Of a stretch of DNA of 64,000 nucleotides, positions 10,838 through 22,429 are shown piece after piece. The DNA comes from Prostheceraeus crozeri. Its lineage: Eukaryota > Platyhelminthes > Polycladida > Euryleptidae. The notes under the pieces were generated by a model, which was not told the origin of the DNA, made no database searches, and saw nothing but the letters and a program-made list of their open reading frames with translations. Position 1 is the stretch's first letter; every line of letters starts with the position of its first letter. Made by a program: the position numbers and the translations under genes. Where the stretch lies: positions 124,001 through 188,000 of the forward strand of contig CAJQUW010009247.1 of NCBI GenBank assembly GCA_907163375.1, read 5' to 3'.

Positions 10838-11760
10838 AGTGATTGAAATCTTACAATTATCTACAATCGGCTGTCCGACATGGAATTTTATGGAGAAATC
10901 GAACGTTGCCGCGTCTCTGCGAAGTTGGAGGAAAGGTTCGTTCAGCAATGTAAGTAGACTAACTTTATGACTAACGTCATTAGGCTAGAATGTGTGTTGA
11001 ATGTAGGAAGTAGTGCTCATAACTTAACACCACAGGAGTTCTGTCCTTGTGAATCAAGACCCTAGTGTCTCCATATTTTATTCATTTTTTAACTGAACTC
11101 ATTTTCGTAAATTTCAATGTGGTGGTTCCATTCCTTTTCAGTGAAGCAGCGCATTATGAACAAGGAGTCTGTCCCTGAAGGGGTACTCGGTCGAGCATAT
11201 GTGCGACTGGGAATGTGTAAGTTTGTGTGAATGATGATTCTTACTAGAATTCAATAACAGTAGTTCATGCGACTTATCTCTATCAATTTCTCTACAGATT
11301 TGAGCAAGAAGGCGAATTTGGAAGAAGCTGTGAGGCGGAAATATGAGGAAGATTATCCGGCCCTACCCTCTCACCCATGCACTTTGGGAATAATAACCGC
11401 CCAACATCGTCCGTCATCGCATGCTCCTCCACCTGCTCCTCGTCAACTCATCCCTCCAATGCCAAAGCCGCGAACCCTTTCACTCTCCGCCGATGTTTCT
11501 CTCCTACCGCCATCGCATCCCTCCACCGAACCAGAGTTGAATTTATTAGAGGGTGAGTACACGTTTGTGGGAAGCGGGGTTGCTAAGCTAAGTAAAGTGA
11601 ATTTCATATGACTAATTCATTTATCTTTTTTGCAGATATGACAAACATACTGCCGGAAAATGACCTCCCTATCATTCCACCAACATCGCCACGCGATCTT
11701 CCTCTCATCTCGGCTAAGGAAGTGGAGGAATTGATAAATGCTGAGGAGGAAAACGATTGA
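10838..11760 (+). CDS. Short spliced exons upstream of the polymerase region
   Basis: Four open segments, each bounded by good splice signals: exon at about 10838-10948 (ATG at 10881, donor GTAAGT), about 11142-11218 (donor GTAAGT), about 11286-11547 (donor GTGAGT) and from about 11636. Acceptors are pyrimidine tracts ending in CAG, and the phases agree between exons. The product begins MEFYGEIERCRV, has a charged helix (KKANLEEAVRRKYEEDYP), then a long proline-rich stretch (HAPPPAPRQLIPPMPKP, LLPPSHPSTEP). No domain is recognised. It could be the N-terminal part of the polymerase protein or a separate small protein. Spliced genes are known in eukaryotic Polintons. Confidence 0.45.
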
Positions 11761-11838
11761 ATACAGAGTGAAGGAGCTGATTCAAGTGAAGACATACTGA
11801 CTCAGCGACAGAACTACAGCCAGGAGAATCAGAGTGAG

Positions 11839-14800
11839 GTGAAAAAGTCAACCGGCAGCCGCTGTAGAAAGGCGTTCTTCGATGAGGCCACACTCAGAAG
11901 GCATCTTAGAAATGCTGTGTGCGAGGCAGCGAAGAAGGCAGCAAGGACTTCTGACTCCACATGTCCAACATGCTATGCTACGCGTTCAAGTCTAAAGCGA
12001 CATCAACGACGTGACGCATGTAGGGAAGAGAAGAAGTCGCCGTTGATGACCTGTGGAAGTGCGCCCAACAAGCAATATGAACAACAACAGGCAACTGGTC
12101 AACAAGTAATTATGACAGAATCGAACCGCAAGCTGATCAGAAACCTAAGTGTGAAGCATGTGGGAAAACGTTTCACACCATATACAACTTGCAGCGGCAT
12201 ACGGATTGCGGCTCTTGTGGAATGGTGAGGAAACCACCGACGTCGACAAGTAGAGAGAATCGCTCACAGCTCATCTGCTTCAGCTGCTCTTCCTGTCACA
12301 AAACTTTCCCAAGTCATTTTATTTTCTCTTCACACACATTTTTACACACACATTCGATGGAGCAGTATCAACAGAACGTTGTTACTCTCCAGCTGCGCAA
12401 GTTCTCCCTCGAGAGCCCTGTGCGCGATTATAGGATGGAGTCAACTGAGGCAGTATCAGACATAGGATCATTTCTTAGTGAGAATTTGTCATTAATTCAG
12501 CAAATGTTTGCAACCCTCCATCAATTTCTAGTGAAGGGTCTCATATATGTTACAGTGCGTTACAATAAAATAGATTATAGCACTGGTGAAGTGTGTAATG
12601 TCATTAGGTTGCACATTCCTTCTGCTCAAGCTGACACTGTCACGGATATTCACCAGTGGCTTCAGTCTCATATCCAACACATAAATACTAAGCTTGAGAA
12701 ACAAAATGAAAGAGATAGTGGCTTGATTTTTGATGGTGTAGAAACAGTCGATTTCAAAGTCACTGTTAGTGAAAATTCAAATGGTCAGGGTGCGTTTACC
12801 CTTCCAAAGTCACTGGCTGAAAAGAAGGCAGTCATAAATGTCCAATGTAGCAGTCAATGTTTTAAGTTTGCCGTCCTCTCTATTCTCCATTATGATGACA
12901 TTCATAGGGACCATGAAAGAGTCAGCAAATACATCGAATGGGAGGATGAGCTTGAGTTTGACGGGTTAGATATCAACACTATAGATTTTAAAGGCATCGC
13001 CCAATTTGATGCAATTTTAGATCATAGTTCATCTCTGGCATAGTGGATTGATAGGAGTGCGATACAATGATCATGCCAGCACCTATGAGAAAGTTGTCAA
13101 TGTGCTCCTTGTGTATAATGAAAATCAACCACAGTGGCATTATTGTGGAATTCCAAGTATAAAGAGATTGTACTCACATCTGCAATCATACAAGAGCGAC
13201 AAAATTATTTATTGCGATCGCTGCATACGACACTTTACATCAAAGTCATTATTTGACCAACATTATGAGTGGTGCTCACGTGGCAAACTCCAAATGGAAG
13301 TGATGCCAAAAGATAAAAATTTTATGTACAGACCTTGTGGAAGCGAATTGAGTCCTATTTGCGTAATTTACGCAGACATAGAATGCTATATTGATCTCGA
13401 TACCAAAAACCACGAGGCCGCCGCCATTGCATGCTATGAAGTTTGGCATCCCTACTACAGAAATCTGAATAAGATGCATGTATGTCAAGGTAAAGACTGT
13501 ACATTAGAATTCCTAAAATATTTAGATAGAAAAGCACGTTTCCACCAACGTTGTGAAATTGATCTAACGAAGAAGTCCATGTGCTTCACTGAGCAAGATA
13601 GGCTTAAATTTGATCAGTGCATGAGATGTCCCAAATGCAAGACTAACTTCGATGATGAACAACATAGGAAAGTCAGAGACCACTGCCACCTTAGCGGCAA
13701 GTTCAGATCAGCACTGTGTAATAAATGTAGCATCAGTATGAGACTCAAAAGAAGATCGCTCGCCGTCATTTTTCACAATTTTAAGTCTTATGATGCACAT
13801 ATTCTCATTCGGAATGGGATAGGTAAAATAAAATCGTGGACAGTGAATATCATTGCACAAGGTCAGGAGAAGTTTATGTCAATGTCGGCTAAAGTTCATG
13901 TTGATAAAATGGCTGAGGGGAAGCCGGTTTTCTTTGAAATTAAGTTTATGGACAGTTATCAATTCATGTCGATTTCTCTGGCAGTCTTGGCCAATAATTT
14001 AGACCAACTTCCACTCACACAGAATATGATAAAAGACTATCCAAACATCAGCGACACCCTCATTCGTCGGAAAGGAGTATTTCCATATAGTTATTTCACT
14101 TCTATTGACACCTTAAAGGAAACTGCCCTTCCATCAATTGATAAATTCACTAATGACTTAACGGGTGAAGCATGTAGCATCGAGGATTATGAACATGCCA
14201 AATTGGCATGGCAAAAGTTTGATTGTCACACATTCAATGACTTTATGATAGCTTATTTAAAGTTGGATGTATACCTTCCAGCTTACGTGTTTGAAGCCTT
14301 CCGTCAAATGACACTGACACAAGATGCTTTAGATCCGGTGTATTTTATAAGTTTACCAGCCATGTCCTATATGTCAGCATTCAAAATGACCGGTGAAATG
14401 ATCCACCTCTTGCAAGATGCCGAAATGTACAACTTATTTGAACGTGGAAAAAGAGGTGGTCTGACTTTTGTCAATAAACATAAAGTCAACTATGTTTCGG
14501 ATGATATTCATAGTACATATCTGAAGCACATTGACCAGAACAATTTATATGGCAGTGCGCTATCAAATCCGCTTCCACATTCAAATTTCAAATGGATTAG
14601 TGAAGACGAAATAAGACATTTTTCAAACCCACAACACATTTTGGAACTGGATGATGAGGGAGACGTAGGTTACTTATTTGAAGTTGATGTCATCTACCCA
14701 GATGATATAAAAGATGAAACATCTGACCTACCACTAGCACAAGAATCGGGTTATGTAACCGAAGATATGTTTTCTACTTATATGGAAGAATACAATAGGA

Positions 14801-15663
14801 AAATAGAACAGCAATGCAGCCGAAAATATAAACCATGTCGCAAACTTTTGCTAACACAGTATGACAAGAGCAACTACATTGTTCATTACAGCATTCTAAA
14901 ATTCTATCTTGACATGGGCATGCAACAAGCTTAAGTTCATCGAGCCATACAATTCACACAAAAGTACTTTCTGAAACCCTACATTGATTTTAATAGTAAG
15001 AAGCGTGCTGCCTCCAAAAACCCATTTGAAAAAGATTATTTCAAATTTAAGAATAATTCATTATTTGGCAAGACCATGGAAGACGTTCGCAAACATATGG
15101 ATTATAAGATAGTGTCGGATCCAGAAAAAGTAGACAAAATTATCAAGTCACCACTTTGCTTGATGCATGACCTCATAAGCGAGGATGTCACAGGCTTCAA
15201 ATTATTTAAGTCGAGTGTGGTGCTGTGTAAGCCCATCTTCATCGGACAAGCCGTTCTCGACCACTCTAAATTGGAAATGTTTAAGTTATTTTATAAAACA
15301 CTGAGACCTTGTCCAATTTTCCATCGCGTTGAGCTAGTTGGTGGTGATACCGATAGCTTTTTTCTAGCCGTCACAGTGAAACAGCAAGTTCCAGAAAATG
15401 ACATCCTTAAACATTTTGAAAATAAATTTGATAGTTCCAATTATCCATCAACACATCCACTTTACTCAATAAAGAACAACGCAAAACTCGGATGCTTTAA
15501 AGATGAATGTGGTAGGAGTCTTCTAGAAGAAATGATATTGCTTAGGCCTAAAATGTATTCGATGAAATATAGGGACACCTCTGACTCCATCAAACGTGCC
15601 AAAGGTATTTCACGTTCCCTTGTGAAAAATTTTAACCATGAAAATTACCGCATAGCATACTAA
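11839..15663 (+). pseudogene. Protein-primed family B DNA polymerase region (fossil)
   Basis: Order of recognisable parts: two C2H2-like zinc motifs (11865-12030); an N-terminal region ending in the SSQCFKFAVLSILH / ERVSKYIEWEDEL blocks typical of this family (12360-13000); another CxxC...HxxxxC motif (13216-13285); exonuclease motif I with ADIE (13372); an endonuclease VII-like zinc domain with CPKC and VRDHCHLSGKF (13618-13730); exo II HNFKSYDAHIL (13774); exo III Y-x3-D (about 14255); polymerase motif A with D-x2-NLYG (14533); motif B NNSLFGKT (15054); and motif C GGDTDSFF (15340). All catalytic motifs of exonuclease and polymerase are visible. In Polintons this enzyme replicates the element from protein-primed ends. 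The region is broken with roughly three or four interruptions, so it is treated as a fossil. Assignment to the pPolB family is secure; whether any copy elsewhere is whole is unknown. Confidence 0.9.
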
Positions 15664-17109
15664 GATAAAATGGATAGCTACGTCGCTATGACAATAATAA
15701 AGATCAACCTACCATCAAATTCAAACGTGCACATTCAGAAAGCGTGCTCTCAGAGCGTGTTAGAACAAACGTTGGTTGAGTCTCCACCACTCACTCCCTC
15801 ATGGACATCCGGATACATATCTTCCACCACCTAAAAAACGAAAACTTTCTCTTCCTCCATCTTGCGATGATATATGAATCGTTCACGCTATTTTTTGACG
15901 TTTGTGCTTTTTGAACTATTTTACAAGACACATTCCTATTGCCGATTTAAATTGTGATTGGTGTGACACTTTTGTCATCACTGCATCGCGCTGCGTCTCG
16001 ATCTGCATGTACAGTACCATTGCTTTGTTGTGCATTCGTGTTCTCAAATCCAGCTTTGTGGTGACAATATTTTCTAAGTGTACGTCAATTCTACAGTGAT
16101 ACCACCACACATCTTCCGCACTTTGGTAACATTGCGTCTGAGTGTACAAGCTCCTCTTGAAAACTTGTGTAGTGATTTTTGTGAACTTTATTTCCTGCAT
16201 ATAATCTTCCTCGTGAAAACGTGTATATTAATGTAACTGCGATTCAGTAACATCGATTTGAAGAATGTGTCTTTTTTCATTTAACATAAATGGGCCTCAT
16301 GCGCCTCAACTGATATTTGATGCCTCCAACAAGGGATGATGAGCTATCTTGTTTTGGGTGAGATAGTGTTGTTACAAAACAGTAAAACGCACTTCTAGAC
16401 CCAATTGTAGTTGTGACGGAAGGGGAATGACGCTCGGCTCACGCTTTGTGATAGCGGTCTCTTTATCCTGAGTGGCAAGTTTGTATGTCCTCAAGTGAAC
16501 TGAATGTATACGAAGATGAAAAAGATGAAAAGATTGAATAGTTCCTAGCATGTGATAAAATATAAAGACAAGTGATGGTTGATACACTTTCGATTCATAG
16601 TTGAATAAAACATTTACAGGTGCAATTATAACCATTCCATAAGCCATGATCCATCCCTTATAACACTTCGTTGGTTAAGACATGGTTTAATCATGAAAGC
16701 GATCTAAACATTGATTTAGAGTGAATGGCTGTTACTTAAGTATTTATTGCCTACATTCTATATACCTTAGATTTTACATTGCAGCGATTGTAACTCTAAG
16801 GAATTACTTACATACAACTGTTGATCGTAAAGCATCACAAAACTGAATCCATAAACAATCCACTGAAGGTTTGTATATCACGAGCCAATGCGCAGTTATT
16901 GTTAATTTGTCAATACATGGTTGTTGAAAACCGTATTTGACATTATCTAAATCATCCACATTGGTCATCGCTGTTAAGTTTCACTATAAATTCAGATAGA
17001 GAAAACAAGCATGTTCTACTTAAATTGTATTCAACGTAGGAGAGTCTAAATGCGCGTTTACATTGAACATAAAGTGCTTCAATACAAACGACATCTTTCG
17101 AAACTAATG
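15664..17109. other. Central region after the polymerase, little recognisable
   Basis: Possible polyadenylation signal AATAAAG near 15695. Two minus-strand open stretches (15916-16200 and 16372-16647) lack any family I recognise. In particular no integrase, ATPase, protease or capsid-like frame is seen on either strand, although such genes would normally be expected in a Polinton. Confidence 0.4.
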
Positions 17110-17316
17110 TTACAATGAACAACTATTGAATTTTTTAGCAGCGCAACATTCACAAATTCGCTGTTGACGATTAAAAAGGAAAGGATCCATGTACATGGAG
17201 GCTACAATGCACTTCGGATGATATTTTACTCTGTAGGTAGCTTCCTCATACAAAATGCAATGGTGTTCAGCAAATGAGATGTCTTCTACGAGACATTCAG
17301 TCATGTCAAAGATCAT
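17110..17316 (-). CDS. Small cysteine/histidine-rich hypothetical protein
   Basis: A 68-codon frame with potential metal ligands: HHC near residue 18-20, HPKC near 33-36 and a C-terminal CECC followed by a lysine. It lies downstream of, and on the same strand as, the frame at 17567-17989. The family is not recognised; it might be a zinc-binding accessory or a chance frame. Confidence 0.25.
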   Translation of the reverse strand: MIFDMTECLVEDISFAEHHCILYEEATYRVKYHPKCIVASMYMDPFLFNRQQRICECCAAKKFNSCSL

Positions 17317-17566
17317 TTCAGCTTAGTGTGGTCATAATGTATGTGTTAGTCTCCAGATACACTACCAATGCAGCATGATGAATGAAGGTATAAAATGTAG
17401 AGAATTCGTGTCTCACATGTATCCGCAGTATCATGTCCGAACGTGTACCTCTGAAGAATGACAGCCAGCGTTTAGTTATAAGCACGATTAGTTAATGAAA
17501 CCAATGACAGAGCATGGCTTATATCCTGACTTCATGATTTGTGATAGAGTTATGCAGTTCAATAAC

Positions 17567-17989
17567 TCAATCAAGCACATTCAGTTGAATATGTACATGT
17601 TTGATGCGACATAGTAGCAAGTTTGAACCATGTTCATGAAATGTTTCCAAACGCGAGGCAACCTGTGCCATGTGCCGCTGATAGAAATCATCCGGATCAT
17701 ATATACACTCTGCCGAATTTGATGCAAAGTGAAAACACTCACGTTCACCAATGTATTCACCTTTCGTTTTCTCAAATTCGATTTCTGCTACGAGACGTCC
17801 CTTCACATACTTGTCTTTCATGTTTTTCATCAGCTGTTGAAACACTAAGTATCCCTTTCCAATTGCAAGCCCTAAGTCGGCACACTCATTGTGAAAAGAA
17901 ATGATGTAGTCGCGCACTTTACTTCGAAGACTTTGTCGATGAAAGCGCAAGGAGCAGAACTCATTGTCAAACTCAATTGCATAAGACAT
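17567..17989 (-). CDS. Small protein related to the PolB N-terminal region, right copy
   Basis: A 140-codon minus-strand frame starting MSYAIEFDNEFCSLRFHRQS. The middle has FQQLMKNMKDKYVKGRLVAE and the end has FYQRHM, SRLETFH and GSNLLLCRIKH, which align with the smaller frame at 9794-10129. The pattern KG-(hydrophobic strand)-E...RECFHF...H...SRLE...G-x2-LLL also fits the polymerase N-terminal segment (VKGLIYVTVRYNK...VIRLHIP...HINTKLEKQ...GLIF). I infer two stand-alone paralogues of a polymerase N-terminal domain, one near each arm. Transcription could start from the right-arm promoter. No function is known. Confidence 0.5.
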   Translation of the reverse strand: MSYAIEFDNEFCSLRFHRQSLRSKVRDYIISFHNECADLGLAIGKGYLVFQQLMKNMKDKYVKGRLVAEIEFEKTKGEYIGERECFHFASNSAECIYDPDDFYQRHMAQVASRLETFHEHGSNLLLCRIKHVHIQLNVLD

Positions 17990-19208
17990 GCTTCCACACT
18001 ACCTCACTCTATCATTCCCTGAAACTCACATCTGCACTTGCTACTTTCTTCAAGACCTATGACATCCAACCTGACATGAATATAAGCGACCAAACCATTC
18101 TGAGTTCTCTCACTGCATTCGTGAGTACAAATGTGTTGAACACTGAAGCATTCAGTGATCCTATAGTAATGGAGTTCATTTTTTATCAGGGAGACATTTG
18201 GTTTAGAAGTAACCGCATCGGTTTAGTAACCGACTGAAGTCATAGGGCTGCAGTGTACAATAATCGAATTTATCGTCTGCATTCACTTAACGTTGACTTC
18301 CAGTAACACAGTTTGAAATGATACATGCTTCAATGTTGATTCTATCAATGCAAGTTTTGATTTGCAACGCACATTTAGTTTAAAATGAAACGACTAACCC
18401 CATGCACGTTTCAATTTACACATTTGATGCTGTCATTTCGATACTATACAAGTATTGATTTCCAAAGCACGCTTAGTTTAGAAAAAGACGGTTCAGCTTA
18501 CACATTTGATTCTGTTATTTCGATACATCATTCTGGAATACTGCGTTAGCACTATCATGATCTACATGAAAGTTTCACCAACATAAAATTCATTGTCACT
18601 GCTGGTAGCGCAGTGCATTGAACCTTTGGTCTCTTACACCGCGGATATTAGTGTTTAACTCTAACAACCTTGATGTTTACAAATTTCACATGAGTCAAAT
18701 TAAATCTTTCAATACACTTTTCTAACACAGACGGTACTGATTGACGAAACAGTGTTTGTGCATTCACCTTTCGTGATTGCAAACCATCAAAACGTTTCTA
18801 CTTTTTCAATCTGAATGTTGCATCTCCCACATACGTATGAGTCTTAAATTAAGTCTTCACATGATCACACCTAGCGTTTATGAAACGTGATGAGCAGGTT
18901 TGATTTATTCTAGTTGATTCACTGTTGTCTGCATCGAATGTTGACTCTTCATCTCCAACATTCAACGTTGGTAATGTCATGAAAACGCAACACGTTGATG
19001 TTACATTCTGAGTTTTACTTCAACGTTCATGAATTTAACGTTGGTTAACATTCCTACAACGAAGCACGTTAGCGTTTGGAGTGTACTCATTTACGAAACA
19101 CCGATTTACACCGATTTCCGATACGTTACTTTTAACTTTATTGCAGTAAACAGTCACCTAACACGACTTTTAATTCGTATAACAAGAGCTTGTTCACTAG
19201 CGAAGAGA
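17990..19208. other. Inner right region, mostly noncoding with degenerate repeats
   Basis: A plus-strand open stretch at 17977-18237 overlaps the start of the right small frame on the other strand and is probably its shadow, though its composition is protein-like. From about 18360 to 18540 a ~78-bp unit is repeated (CACATTTGATGCTGTCATTT and CACATTTGATTCTGTTATTT). ACGTT-rich words recur to 19100. No gene is supported. Confidence 0.4.
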
Positions 19209-19515
19209 GTTTACAAGCGTGTGTCGCAGTAAAACTATTTGGCTAAACTAAACTTTGCTTTTGCAAACCATGATACACTTTCTGACGACACTCACGAATA
19301 AAACTTCGATGATCAAACTTTACTTTTACAAACGTGTGTCGCAGTAAACTATTTGACTATACTAAACTTTGCTTTTGCAAACCATGATACACTTTCTGAC
19401 TACGTTCATAAGAGCTTGTTCACTAGCAAAAAGAGAAGTCTGTGATGTGTTGCATGTGGTGCAAGGGTGGCCTCCCATTTCATTCCATTCATCATTTCGT
19501 CTCCGTGATAGAGAC

Positions 19516-19727
19516 CAAAGACTATGGATTATATAAAGACCGGAAACTATCCTATCTCTCAATGTATAAGAAGTGGAAACAACACTTCACTCCTCAACGA
19601 AGATATCGGACAATTGTTAAACATTGTAAGATAGGGAAATATCTATGTTGATTAGTCCTCATCATAGATATCAAATGTTTCCAATTTTCAGTCGAGTTTT
19701 CAGTCTTTACATAATCCATAGTCTTTG
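19516..19727. mobile_element. 212-bp hAT-type MITE inside the right arm
   Basis: Terminal repeats CAAAGACTATGGATTAT and the inverted ATAATCCATAGTCTTTG. ATAGAGAC is duplicated at 19508-19515 and 19728-19735. The left arm has the uninterrupted site GTCTCTAT once at 9207-9214, which is direct proof of insertion. An 8-bp duplication with CA...TG ends indicates hAT. No coding capacity. Confidence 0.92.
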
Positions 19728-20786
19728 ATAGAGACAGTTCTTAAAAGAACTGATGGTTCATTCTCGCATGGTTGGCCAACTATCGGGAGATAAGTGCAAT
19801 GAAGATTTTATGAGGTAACCTGTGGCAGATAGCTAAATGTCGCCCTGGCGGTCAGAGTACAACGTTGAGACGAAAGGCAACCACTTGGAAACATGACGCA
19901 GAGAGGTTTCACAAGGATTACCATTGCCCACGTCCCGTGCAGTAGTCATCGCTACGGACTTCATCGCTGTCTCGAAAGAACGCCCACCCACAGGAAATAT
20001 CACACCGAAAATCTCCGTGACTTGCACCGTCCATGACTTGATAGCCAGACATGAAAACCGGTGGAGCTGGTAAGAGGTTGGCAGACTTTGATCAGCTTGA
20101 TAGCAAGCCGTAGAGAGGGATAGCAAGCCGTGTTTCACAAGCGTTTTGCAATGGAGATGTTTAGATGCCACCCATGACAATATAGCTAAGACTCAACCGA
20201 TTGGCGTTCAAAGTGCTACGTTGAGAACTGTGTCAAATGCCCAACATGAGTTGCCCCAGAGGTTTCGGTCTAAAATATGACACACTCGCTTGCCACACTT
20301 ATCACTACGGCATCATCCGCCGTCCCGAAGGAACACCCTGTCAGTGGAACATTACAGCAAAACTCTCCGTGTCTTGCTCGCTTATAGTGAAAAGCTGCTT
20401 GTAACATGAGAAGACTGACTCAGACATCATTAAAAATCCTCTAGTTGACTTCAGCAGGGCCAAAAACCCCAGAAAACCTCCAAACTAGTGAATATAAATT
20501 TTTTAACTTTTTAGCACTACTTATGAAATTTTATAGGTAGTCTATCACTTAGGGCAGGTCAATAGCGACCGAACCTTTCTTGAATCAAGTCAAACGAACT
20601 TGTAGAAGCAAAGTTACAAGCCTTTAAAGTTTTGGAGTCTTTTATGGCCTGGAGACGAAGGCCATCTCCTGGCAAACCTCCAAGTCTGACGCCTTAGCTG
20701 AGTTCAGCAATGCAATTTCTAAGTCGGTTTCTTACAGAAACCCGGTTTTTCAGATTTCCAATGCTATCATCGGAGCTCCGGAGTTC

Positions 20787-20874
20787 ACCTACCCCAACCC
20801 AGTCGGGAGGAGAACTGATTTCCACAAGCAGAGTTTCCACTTATATAGTTTGTGGCGATCAGCTGATGACGTAA
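20787..20874 (-). promoter_or_regulatory. Core promoter in right arm, facing the element centre
   Basis: Mirror of the left-arm promoter: CTTATATA at 20840-20847 (TATATAAG on the minus strand) with TGACGTAA and CAGCTG further outward. It would drive minus-strand transcription toward the small frames at 17989 and 17316. This is inferred from motifs only. Confidence 0.5.
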
Positions 20875-21189
20875 TACCCATCATCCAAAAACTTTAAACG
20901 CATCTGTCTCCGGTTCTGGTACTCCGATTGAGGTGGAAATTCATCATTTCAATGTAGAATTTGACACTGAATCCGAATCTGTCCTCCATTTTTCAATCCG
21001 ATGCTTCGTTTTGGCTCTACAGCCCACAGCCATCGTAAAAGTTCTAACTCTTGTTTTTCGCCAATGCCTAAAATTTTCAATGACGTCTCGCCTCTAAACG
21101 AAGGCACATAGGAACAAGCCATGTTTTCCAATGAATTTGTCTCACTCCCAGCTTTCAAACGAGCTATTGCACGACTTTCTACCATCTCT

Positions 21190-22140
21190 GGAACCAAAGT
21201 TGGAAGATCGCTGCCGAGAGAGGGGGGTCAGAACTTTTTCTCTCCAATTGAGTTGGGAAGAAGTTCCTAGACCCAAAATTGTCCAAAACTTCCTAATTTG
21301 CACTCCATTTTCCCATCCGAGGCCTCCTTCATGCCGAAAAACGACTTTTACATCCCAAAACATCCGAAACCTGCCTTTTCCAACTCTGACGTTTTCCTGC
21401 CATTTTCCTCCCTAAACCCAGGAAAAGTGGTCCAAACTGAGCTTTCCACTGCATTTTTCTCACTTTTAGCTTTCAAATGAGCTATCACACGACTTTCTAC
21501 GATTTCTAACACCAAAGTTGGAAGCTTGGCAGGAGGAGGGGGGGGGGAGGTCAGAACTTTTTCTCTCCGATGTCGCTGGAAACATCCTTCCTAACCCAAA
21601 ATTTCACGTAGACTCCGAATATGTCCTCCGTTTTCCCATCCGAGGCCTCCTTCATGCCGAAAACGACTTTTCTCATCCCAAAACATCCGAAACCTGCCTT
21701 TTCCAACTCTGACGTTTTCCTGCCATTTTCCTCCCTAAACCCAGGAAAAGTGGTCCAAACTGAGCTTTCCACTGCATTTTTCTCACTCTTAGCTTTCAAA
21801 TGAGCTATCACACGACTTTCTACGATTTCTAACACCAAAGTTGGAAGCTTGGCAGGAGGAGGGGGGGGGAGGTCAGAACTTTTTCTCTCCGATGTCGCTG
21901 GAAACATCCTTCCTAACCCAAAATTTCACGTAGACTCCGAATATGTCCTCCGTTTTCCCATCCGAGGCCTCCTTCATGCCGAAAACGACTTTTCTCATCC
22001 CAAAACATCCAAAACCCACCTTTTTCTAACTCTGGCGGTTTTCAGAGATTCCTACCCTTGCCTCACAGGAGAACTCCTCCTTCCTTCCTTCCTCTTGCAG
22101 TCAAAAGTTGGGCACACCGTGACAAAACACGTCCACTTCT
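21190..22140. repeat. ~322-bp tandem array, right arm
   Basis: About three units, with boundaries at CACCAAAGTTGGAAG near 21511 and 21835 and a diverged inner unit near 21193. Poly-G runs mark unit junctions. Confidence 0.85.
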
Positions 22141-22429
22141 GCACGACATGCCTCAAAACATGACCCACTTTGGATAAACTCTGCTTGTCAGCTTCTCTCT
22201 CCTACCTGCACCGGACTGTCTTTCCAACTCCACTCTCTCCTACCGCCTTCACTCCAACTTTCCGCCCTGCACCGGTCTCTCCTTTGGTCTGCTTACCATC
22301 ACATACTTGGCCACCTCCCGACATCCTTTCCGACCTTCCATCCACAACCTTCCAGCCAAATCCCTATCCTACTACACCTAAAGAGGCCAAAACACGATCC
22401 TAGTGGACTTAAACAGGACACATACGATC

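Noticed and set aside
15916-16647. Integrase or capsid gene in the central region
   Set aside because: I looked for DDE/HHCC integrase, ATPase and protease motifs in the minus-strand frames here and found none.
18601-18670. tRNA-like stretch (TGGTAGCGCAGTGC)
   Set aside because: Only an A-box-like word is present; there is no B box and no cloverleaf.
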